This document shows, in pieces, positions 8,601 to 13,719 of a stretch of 14,817 bases of DNA. The notes below the pieces were generated by a model that ran no database searches, was not told the origin of the DNA, and saw only the letters and a list, made by a program, of their open reading frames with translations. Position numbers and translations under genes: made by a program. This DNA comes from an uncultured Alphaproteobacteria bacterium. GTDB lineage: Bacteria; Pseudomonadota; Alphaproteobacteria; RF32; CAG-239. The stretch is taken from positions 1 through 14,817 of the forward strand of contig CALXVW010000056.1 of NCBI GenBank assembly GCA_944392185.1, read 5' to 3'. How positions within the stretch are numbered: the first letter of the stretch is position 1; the number at the start of each line of letters is the position of its first letter.

Positions 8601-9173
8601 CCCATAAGACTTCAATACCTCGTCTAACTTCTTTTGAACCTCGGCTCTCTTTTTTTCATCTGTAATGTGACTTACAAAACTTTTGGCAGATTCAAGCTCA
8701 TGAATATCTACGGATTCTTTACCTTCTATCAGTTTATCCATCTTTTCGGCAATGGTGTTATTTAATCTGCTTTGAGCATATTTTATCTCATCGCTTTGCG
8801 GAGCGATATTATACAGCGCCTGAAGTTCCTCAGCCTCCTTAAAGCTCATCTCCCCGAAGTCCAGTATTTTTGCTGTTTCCTCAGCTCTCCACTGAACATC
8901 TTTCTCCCATTTTTCTTCTTTGGGCGTTCCTTCAAAGATGCCTCTTATCTTGTCAAATTGGCGGTAGTCCGCACCCGTACTTTCCAAGCTCATGTCAAAA
9001 CGCTCATAAAAGCCTTCTACCAAGTCTTTTTGGGTGGGGTCATTCCTTAAAAGCCGAACAGCTTCCAACAGTTCATCGTAACTGTAGTTTACAAAAGAAC
9101 TTGCGCCCAAGATCTCTTGTGCTTCTTGAGTTGTCATCTTTTTAGTCTGTTGTATTTTTTCATTTTCTGCCAT
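5691..9173 (-). CDS. Large uncharacterised protein (1,160 aa) with central hydrophobic segments
   Basis: I do not recognise a family. There is no N-terminal signal peptide. Residues 1-420 are highly charged (Glu/Lys/Asp), helical and probably partly coiled-coil. The middle holds hydrophobic Ala/Gly-rich stretches at about 427-463, 503-520 and 571-588, separated by basic segments (for example 484-500 and 552-571), which suggests membrane insertion. Residues 600-690 form a Thr/Gly/Ala-rich low-complexity linker. Residues 690-1160 look like one or more folded domains with a histidine- and aspartate-rich patch (HYHIDDDC, 890-897) and four Tyr-containing beta-like stretches near the end. There are only four cysteines. 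I saw no Walker, nuclease, protease or phosphatase motif and no obvious internal repeat. ATG at 9173 has AAGGA 9 nt upstream and a promoter about 50 bp away. The gene stands alone between two terminators and ends in TAA. It is certainly a real gene, because the frame is open for 3.5 kb with coding-like composition. Its function is unknown; a surface or membrane structural role is a guess. Confidence 0.85.
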   Translation of the reverse strand: MAENEKIQQTKKMTTQEAQEILGASSFVNYSYDELLEAVRLLRNDPTQKDLVEGFYERFDMSLESTGADYRQFDKIRGIFEGTPKEEKWEKDVQWRAEETAKILDFGEMSFKEAEELQALYNIAPQSDEIKYAQSRLNNTIAEKMDKLIEGKESVDIHELESAKSFVSHITDEKKRAEVQKKLDEVLKSYGEENGLDQEIEVLRKNDKSLDENLERINFYAKDGTISEDFKELEQVLANVDIVEDDGSVVDEENKAKNLSQMFEAAKLEAYQENVGNLKYLMASKSEQHKQLTEKVKDLFVAKLGMAGVASTFELPTAEEQKDENKFKAYLERKAKAADDFIASLIEGGKKLQIRVKDIITACADTDVEVTKFKDVLEGKLGKGKSALGKRLNSFRDKAVALWGKRYEIGRAVVKNIKEHKWQHIVNGGATLAVAATGYGAIAIGAYAAYSAAGAWIWPVVAEAQKQRAVAKAKGEKIGFWDSMKTAWQTKKTDKDYKRQSWFGMVGAVAGGLLGAGGTTMGLDKVSSRVLSGLARTASSISAQATAMIIANKEYKKNPTEENRSKRKAARISFGIGLGISAVGSWLSLKRLNSNVAEHIDTITGAGRSHTGVAGVGAENWQDSAQPSTPLREGWGKMPEVPSAGDNNAVADGVDTNTITDGTNTSGGTAATVTGTEAHTAGADAAIELGGKFQRAVNIEMKFGAHSDSWFDSRSSLAKFDNIIIRDAADGGNMKLSAQEFLDYAKDVDSQGLLEGKPEGMSVSEYVYRYNMLREQVGFSGNLAQQRIQLNKELLSLGFKEGDWERFLEGNISKAEADKLFQTHLGPHLARTLIDRDINCGEVNVVQQEIIHRGLATIDTSGEVYGRSGYYVGAGHVRPEDNRWTGNEAHYHIDDDCSGKGDLHQAKTETSVARKDFGSVGRDVDFDNQIKKTQLSPMGTEPDVNLDMSYGESQYDIPEYQQKMTEGVGTFERTVPGEVKWAISGPHGQHPIPEDARVTINKETGEVMIQYSDGRAPDFYDKSALRKITENVTETYEEPVMVSVPYTSLSDQTVNEAAALAGCKPGELTMTSSFNGVDQYKQFTPDGVVNIRVGKDHVPHFTMTNMDGSEAVSVPTKIVEGRFKEADALLRNHDYTSIPAKNEVATKIIQTRMGRGGFSK

Positions 9174-9219
9174 GGTTTTAGATCCTTCAATCTAAGAGGT
9201 AAGGTTTCATTTGCTTTGA

Positions 9220-9248
9220 AATATATCACAAAAATTCAGTTGCTTCAA
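9220..9248 (-). promoter_or_regulatory. Sigma-70-type promoter of the 1,160-aa gene
   Basis: Read on the minus strand, TTGAAG (9248-9243) is followed after 17 bp by TATATT (9225-9220), preceded by TGA, which makes an extended -10. Transcription would start near 9213, giving a leader of about 40 nt with the AAGGA ribosome binding site. A perfect TTGACA also lies slightly upstream (9262-9257), but the base run 17 bp after it (CTGAAT) is a poor -10. The rest of the intergenic stretch (9249-9343) is AT-rich, and I see nothing else in it. Confidence 0.6.
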
Positions 9249-9343
9249 GTACTTTTTGTCAATTTTTTTAAATTTTGTAAAATAATCTTTAAAAAACGCC
9301 GATGATGGTGCTTATTTTATTCCTAATTATTTAAAAAAACACT

Positions 9344-9380
9344 AAAAAACCGCTCTCCTTAAGAGGGCGGTTTTTTTTTA
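9344..9380 (-). terminator. Rho-independent terminator after the histidine phosphatase gene
   Basis: AAAAACCGC and GCGGTTTTT form the outer stem, with inner pairs CTC/GAG and a T-G wobble around a CTTAA loop. A run of T follows in both directions. It begins 12 bp after the TAG of the minus-strand phosphatase gene at 9392. Confidence 0.88.
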
Positions 9381-9391
9381 GATTCCGGCAT

Positions 9392-9979
9392 CTAGATAAC
9401 CTGGCGGAAGTGCTTGCTCTCGTCGTCATAGCTCAGATGCAAAACGGCGCAGTTGTCGTAGCAGACATTCCAAAGCTCCATACCGCAGGCCAAGGCGCTG
9501 ATTATCCCGGCATGAAGCGAGATTCCAATATTTTTGCCGGGGTTTTCTTCTGCTATCTTCTGCAAAACGGCAAATGCTCGGTCAAACATTTGGTGCTTGC
9601 TCTCGCCTTCAGCAAAACTCATATCCCAGCTATCTCTGGTCGGCTGGAGAAAGTTCTTCAGCAATTGCGGGAAAAGGCGTTCCAAATCTCCATGCAACAT
9701 TCCCTCTGCCTTGCCGAAATTACCTTCTCGCAAATCTTGCATGACGATGACCGGTATCTTGCCGTTGTTCTGTGATACGATGTTGGCCGTTTGTACCGAT
9801 CTCAACAAAGGAGAACTGTAGATGCAATCTAACTTCCTCATTTTGAGAATATTTGCCAAATTCTTAGCTTGATCAACACCTTTATCTGTCAGAAGACGAT
9901 CACTGCGACAACCCTGGCAACGTCCTTGCTGATTATAATCCGTCTCGCCGTGGCGAAACACATAAAAATTTGTTTCCAT
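9392..9979 (-). CDS. Histidine phosphatase family protein (phosphoglycerate mutase-like)
   Basis: This 195-residue cytoplasmic phosphatase belongs to the branch-1 histidine phosphatases. The nucleophile is His10 in FRHGETDYN; QGCRSDRLLTDKG (22-34) is the usual following block; Arg60 in SSPLLRSVQTA, Glu85 in LREGNFG (acid/base) and His156 in SLHAGII complete the active site. Members include GpmB-like phosphatases, alpha-ribazole phosphatase (CobC) and broad-range sugar-phosphate phosphatases. Sequence alone does not settle the substrate, and no cobalamin gene is nearby. ATG at 9979 fits the family start; the ribosome binding site is weak (AAAG). It lies between two hairpin terminators, so it is probably transcribed alone. 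It ends in TAG. Confidence 0.93.
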   Translation of the reverse strand: METNFYVFRHGETDYNQQGRCQGCRSDRLLTDKGVDQAKNLANILKMRKLDCIYSSPLLRSVQTANIVSQNNGKIPVIVMQDLREGNFGKAEGMLHGDLERLFPQLLKNFLQPTRDSWDMSFAEGESKHQMFDRAFAVLQKIAEENPGKNIGISLHAGIISALACGMELWNVCYDNCAVLHLSYDDESKHFRQVI

Positions 9980-10009
9980 AATTTATCTTTTGTTTAATTT
10001 GCATTTTTG

Positions 10010-10038
10010 CCTATAAACCTTTTTTGTCTTTTTGGCAA
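10010..10038 (-). promoter_or_regulatory. Candidate promoter of the histidine phosphatase gene
   Basis: On the minus strand TTGCCA (10038-10033) and TATAGG (10015-10010) are 17 bp apart. This is a fair -35 with a modest -10, placed immediately after the ileS terminator and about 30 bp before the phosphatase ATG. The position is right for a monocistronic unit, but the match is only moderate. Confidence 0.38.
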
Positions 10039-10070
10039 CAAAAAACCGCCTCTCTCAAGGCGGTTTTTAT
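10039..10070 (-). terminator. Rho-independent terminator after ileS
   Basis: AAAAACCGCCT (10041-10051) and AGGCGGTTTTT (10058-10068) form a perfect 11-bp stem around a CTCTCA loop. A U tract follows when read on the minus strand, 17 bp after the ileS stop. The stem resembles the terminator at 9344-9380. Confidence 0.94.
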
Positions 10071-10086
10071 CTTAAGCCTTATAAAA

Positions 10087-13000
10087 TTAAGCCACTTTGG
10101 CATCAAAGCTGACTTTGGCGCCCTCAATATCGGCCGTGGTGCCGCCGGTGCAGCTATCACCAAACTTAACGGCCAAAACCTGCTCGGCAATATAGGCTTT
10201 GTTCTCATCCAAAGCTTTGGCCAGCTCCGGATTAGATGTCTGCCAGCAGAGCTCTATGCGGTCTGAGATGTTGAAGTCTTTATCCTTTCTCAAGGTCTGT
10301 ACCAAGCGGACAAAGTCTCTGGCCATGCCTTCGCGCTTTAACTCATCGGTTACATTGGTATCCAAGGTAACAACCGCTTTGTTATCTGCAAAAGACTTGC
10401 CGGCGACACCCTCTTTCATCTCCAGACGAACCTCAAACAAATCAGGTGTCAACTTCTGACCGCCGATTGACAATGTTCCGTCAGTATTCAGCTCCCATTT
10501 TCCTTGCTTGTAAGCAGCCATGACGGCACCCATGTCTTTGCCCAAAGCCTTGCCCAAAAGCGGCGTGTATAGATATATCTTCTTTTCCGCATAGGCGCTC
10601 AAGTTATCATCAAATTTAACCTCTTTGACATTTAACTCGTCTTTGACAATTTCTTGATATGCCGGGCTCAGCTTATGCCCAATCAGTGTCATTGAGGCCA
10701 AAGGCAAACGGTTGCGCAAATTCTTTTCCTCACGGATAAACTTGCCTGCCGAGCAAAGCTCTTGCAAGAAATCCATTTCTTCAACCAAATCGGCATCAAA
10801 CTTAATTTCTTGCAAGCTCGGATAATCTGTCAAATGAACGGATTCTTCACCGGTTAAGGTCTTGAAGACATACTCTGAAACAAACGGCATTAGCGGTGCG
10901 ATAATCTTGCTCAAGTTTACCAAAACCGTATACAGAACATCAAACGCCAGAGCATCTCCCTCCCAGAAGCGGTCGCGGCTGCGGCGGATATACCAGTTGT
11001 TTAATATTTCCATAAACGAGGCTACCTCATTGGTGGCAACGGCAACATCATAACTGTTGATGCCTTTATTGACAACCTCTGCCAGCTTTTTCAACTTGGA
11101 GAGAATGTAGTTGTCTATCGCCTCTGAAGAGCTATAAACCTCTTTGGCCTTGTAGCCCTCGGCATTGGCATAGAGCGTGAAAAAGTAAAAAGCGTTCCAA
11201 AGCGGGATTTGAGCCACGCGGGCGGCTTTGGCTATTTCTTTTCCCTCCTTATCAACGGCCAAGTTGCCGCCTTTTAGAACCGGAGAAGATACCAAGAACC
11301 AACGCAGAGTATCTGAGCCGATGCTTTCCAAAACCTCATTGGGGTCAGGATAGTTCTTCAGCCTTTTAGAGAGCTTTTGCCCACCTTCGGCCATCAGCAA
11401 ACCGGTGCAAATGCAATTTTTGAAAGCCGGCCTATTGTGCAAAGCGGTTGAAAGCACCGTCAAAGTATAAAACCATCCGCGGGTCTGGTCCATTGCCTCA
11501 ACAATAAAATCTGCCGGGAAATGAGCCTCAAACCATTCCTTATTCTCAAACGGATAATGCACCTGAGCATAAGGCATTGAGCCACTCTCAAACCAACAGT
11601 CAAAGACATCACCAACACGGCGCATCATGCTTTGGCCTGACGGGTCATCGGGGTTCTTGTAGACAACCTCATCAATATAGGGCTTGTGTAAATCTTTTAC
11701 ATCAAAACCGGTCTTTTCTTTAATCTCTGCAAGAGATCCAAAAACATCAACCCGCGGGAATTTCGGATTATCAGATTTCCACACCGGAATCGGGGTTCCC
11801 CAAAAACGATTGCGAGAGATTGACCAATCTCTGGCCCCTTCAAGCCATTTACCGAAACGCCCGTCTTTAATATGATCCGGCACCCAATTTATCTCTTGGT
11901 TGTTTTTGACCATCTCATCTCTGAAATCCGTTACCCTCACAAACCAGCTCGACATCGCCTTGTAAATCAGCGGTGTATCCGTGCGCCAGCAGAACGGGTA
12001 TGAGTGCGTGTATTGCTCTTTTTTAACTAAAAGGCCGTTTTCTTTCAGCCACTGCATTATCGGCTCATTGGTCTCAAATACCTGCTTGCCCTCATAGTCT
12101 GAGACTTCTGAGGTGAACTTGCCGGCCTCATCTACCGGACAGACAACCGGGAAATGCTCATCATAAGCGCGGCAAACGTCAAAGTCGTCTTGACCAAAGC
12201 CCGGAGCTATATGGACAACGCCGGTTCCGTCCTCGGTTGAAACGAACTCTCCTGACAAAACCTTGAAAGCGCCCTTTTCTTTCAAATGTTTGAAATAGGG
12301 GAACATCGGCTCATAGCTCAAGCCAACCAAATCTTTACCCTTGAGAGAGCCAACCTCGGTTGCGTGTTCAAGTTGCTTTTTGTATCTGCCCATCAGGGCA
12401 CGAGCCAAAACATATTTTTGGCCGTCTTCTTCCATTACGACATAATCAATATCATTGCCGACAGCCAACATCAGGTTTGAAGGCAAGGTCCATGGTGTGG
12501 TGGTCCAAACCAAAATCTTCATGCCGTTTTCAAGCTTGAACATTACCGTGATGGCATTGTCGGTCTTGTCTTGATAGCCCTGGTTGACCTCAAAGTTGGA
12601 AAGCGGGGTCTCTGCCGCCCAGGAATATGGCAGTACGCGGTAGTCCTCATATACCAAACCTTTGTCGTAGAGTTGTTTGAAGTTGGAAATGACACTCTCC
12701 ATAAAAGGCAAATCCATGGTCTTGTAATCATGGTTAAAGTCTACCCAGCGGCCGATGCGCTTGAACATCTCTACCCAAATGCCGGAATACTTCAAAACAT
12801 CGGAACGGCAAAAATTATTAAACTTCTCAATACCATATTGTTCAATTTGTTTGCGCCCGGAAACGCCCAACTGTTTTTCTGCCGACATCTCGGCCGGAAG
12901 CCCGTGGCAGTCCCACCCCAAACGGCGCTCCACTTTTTTGCCGTTCATGGTCTGGAAACGCGCGACAACGTCTTTGACATATGATACCATGATATGTCCA

Positions 13001-13176
13001 TAGTGAGGGGTACCGTTGGCAAACGGAGGACCGTCATAAAATACAAACTCGGCGGCGCCGTCACGATTGTGAACGGATTTTTCAAAAGTTTTATCTTCAT
13101 CCCAGAACTTGAGGACTTCTTTTTCGACTTCTACAAAGTCAGGCTTGGCCTTAACATCGGCATAATGTTTTGTCAT
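10087..13176 (-). CDS. ileS: Isoleucyl-tRNA synthetase, long eukaryote-like type
   Basis: This class I synthetase charges tRNA-Ile in the cytoplasm. The 1,029-residue length exceeds that of the usual bacterial type (about 930-940). Numbered from ATG 13176: the HIGH motif appears as HYGH at 58-61 after PPFANGTP, GWDCHGLPAE is at 87-96, the CP1 editing domain has WTTTPWTLPSN (224-234) and the hydrolytic region HIAPGFGQDDFD (322-333), and the KMSKS loop is KLSKR (601-605) followed by LKNYPDP. HYGH and K-L-S-K-R-L-K-N-Y-P mark the eukaryote-like (IleS2) class, which is known to be poorly inhibited by mupirocin. ATG at 13176 is chosen over the in-frame TTG at 13182 because AAGGTG sits 7 nt before the ATG. 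It ends in TAA before a strong terminator. Confidence 0.97.
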   Translation of the reverse strand: MTKHYADVKAKPDFVEVEKEVLKFWDEDKTFEKSVHNRDGAAEFVFYDGPPFANGTPHYGHIMVSYVKDVVARFQTMNGKKVERRLGWDCHGLPAEMSAEKQLGVSGRKQIEQYGIEKFNNFCRSDVLKYSGIWVEMFKRIGRWVDFNHDYKTMDLPFMESVISNFKQLYDKGLVYEDYRVLPYSWAAETPLSNFEVNQGYQDKTDNAITVMFKLENGMKILVWTTTPWTLPSNLMLAVGNDIDYVVMEEDGQKYVLARALMGRYKKQLEHATEVGSLKGKDLVGLSYEPMFPYFKHLKEKGAFKVLSGEFVSTEDGTGVVHIAPGFGQDDFDVCRAYDEHFPVVCPVDEAGKFTSEVSDYEGKQVFETNEPIMQWLKENGLLVKKEQYTHSYPFCWRTDTPLIYKAMSSWFVRVTDFRDEMVKNNQEINWVPDHIKDGRFGKWLEGARDWSISRNRFWGTPIPVWKSDNPKFPRVDVFGSLAEIKEKTGFDVKDLHKPYIDEVVYKNPDDPSGQSMMRRVGDVFDCWFESGSMPYAQVHYPFENKEWFEAHFPADFIVEAMDQTRGWFYTLTVLSTALHNRPAFKNCICTGLLMAEGGQKLSKRLKNYPDPNEVLESIGSDTLRWFLVSSPVLKGGNLAVDKEGKEIAKAARVAQIPLWNAFYFFTLYANAEGYKAKEVYSSSEAIDNYILSKLKKLAEVVNKGINSYDVAVATNEVASFMEILNNWYIRRSRDRFWEGDALAFDVLYTVLVNLSKIIAPLMPFVSEYVFKTLTGEESVHLTDYPSLQEIKFDADLVEEMDFLQELCSAGKFIREEKNLRNRLPLASMTLIGHKLSPAYQEIVKDELNVKEVKFDDNLSAYAEKKIYLYTPLLGKALGKDMGAVMAAYKQGKWELNTDGTLSIGGQKLTPDLFEVRLEMKEGVAGKSFADNKAVVTLDTNVTDELKREGMARDFVRLVQTLRKDKDFNISDRIELCWQTSNPELAKALDENKAYIAEQVLAVKFGDSCTGGTTADIEGAKVSFDAKVA

Positions 13177-13229
13177 TATCAAACACCTTAAAATTTTTGA
13201 TTATTTTGTTTTGAAAAAAATTGGTTGAG

Positions 13230-13300
13230 TATGTGCAGCAAAAATATCATCCCCCTAGGGGATAATGCTAAAAATATGTGATATGAAAAGTTTGCACATA
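13230..13300 (-). promoter_or_regulatory. Inverted-repeat cluster in the probable ileS leader
   Basis: Nested inverted repeats lie 54-124 bp upstream of the ileS start: TATGTGCA (13230-13237) with TGCACATA (13293-13300); ATATCA (about 13244-13249) with a TGATAT further in; and ATCCCC (13249-13254) with GGGGAT (13258-13263) closing on a CTA loop. They could fold as one long RNA arm in the ileS leader or be protein-binding half-sites. No T-box consensus is present. The structure is seen in the bases; the function is unknown. Confidence 0.35.
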
Positions 13301-13335
13301 TGTTTTCTCTTACCTAAAAACCTAATTCGCATTTC

Positions 13336-13364
13336 AAAATAATACATTGATTCGGCGGAGTCAA
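13336..13364 (-). promoter_or_regulatory. Candidate promoter of ileS
   Basis: On the minus strand TTGACT (13364-13359) is followed after 17 bp by TATTTT (13341-13336). This would give a leader of roughly 150 nt holding the inverted repeats at 13230-13300. Two GANTC sites overlap it: GACTC touches the -35 (13358-13362) and GAATC lies in the spacer (13349-13353). These are also the arms of a short palindrome. The remaining bases of the ileS-upstream region, 13365-13440, are AT-rich and show nothing else to me. Confidence 0.4.
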
Positions 13365-13445
13365 ACATAAATTTATCCCTAGTTTCTTTTTCTTATTATC
13401 AAAACAAAAAAAATTGCATTTTGTCTAAAAGTATAGTATGTGAGA

Positions 13446-13475
13446 TTCACGACAACAAATTACATTTACTATAAT
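13446..13475 (+). promoter_or_regulatory. Promoter of the 62-codon membrane protein gene
   Basis: A perfect TATAAT (13470-13475) is preceded after 18 bp by TTCACG (13446-13451), a four-of-six -35. The predicted start near 13482 leaves about 5 nt before the ATG at 13487, so the transcript would be nearly leaderless. That agrees with the absence of a ribosome binding site. The -35 overlaps a GATTC site (13444-13448). Confidence 0.5.
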
Positions 13476-13486
13476 TAGTATATACT

Positions 13487-13675
13487 ATGGAAATTTTCTT
13501 AACATTTCTTACCATCTTAGGTGGTGTCGTCTTTGTTTTGCTTGTTCTTATGTTGCTTGCCGTTGCCTTTTTGTTCACCGTTTGCAAGCTTTCTTTATGG
13601 CAGGCGGAAAGAGAACGAAAAAAACAATTGTTTCAAAAAGCAAGAAACCAATCGGAAGATTCTCTTTTCCGTTAG
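13487..13675 (+). CDS. Small single-span membrane protein (62 aa)
   Basis: Residues 4-33 form one long, almost purely aliphatic/aromatic helix (FLTFLTILGGVVFVLLVLML and onward). A strongly basic segment follows (ERERKK, about 41-46) and then a polar tail. By the positive-inside rule the N-terminus would face the periplasm and the tail the cytoplasm. No family is recognisable. Support for a real gene is a TATAAT promoter just upstream, a matching terminator 7 bp after the TAG stop, and an amphipathic layout unlikely in a chance frame. Against it is the lack of a ribosome binding site. It is divergent from ileS and converges on anmK. Confidence 0.6.
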   Translation: MEIFLTFLTILGGVVFVLLVLMLLAVAFLFTVCKLSLWQAERERKKQLFQKARNQSEDSLFR

Positions 13676-13681
13676 TACTTT

Positions 13682-13715
13682 AGCCCCGCCTCTTAAAAAA
13701 GGCCGGGCTTTTTTG
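13682..13715 (+). terminator. Rho-independent terminator after the small membrane protein gene
   Basis: AGCCC-C-GCC (13682-13690) pairs with GGC-C-GGGCT (13701-13709) with one C-C mismatch around an A-rich loop, followed by six T. A U tract exists on the plus strand only, so it serves the 62-codon gene rather than the converging anmK. Confidence 0.8.
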
Positions 13716-13719
13716 TAGG

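Noticed and set aside
9251..9262. Perfect TTGACA as the -35 of the large gene
   Set aside because: The hexamer 17 bp downstream is CTGAAT, a poor -10, and the good TATATT lies 31 bp away; TTGAAG at 9243-9248 gives the correct spacing.
13183..13486. A T-box leader or tRNA gene upstream of ileS
   Set aside because: No T-box consensus bulge and no tRNA T-arm sequence or cloverleaf could be found on either strand.
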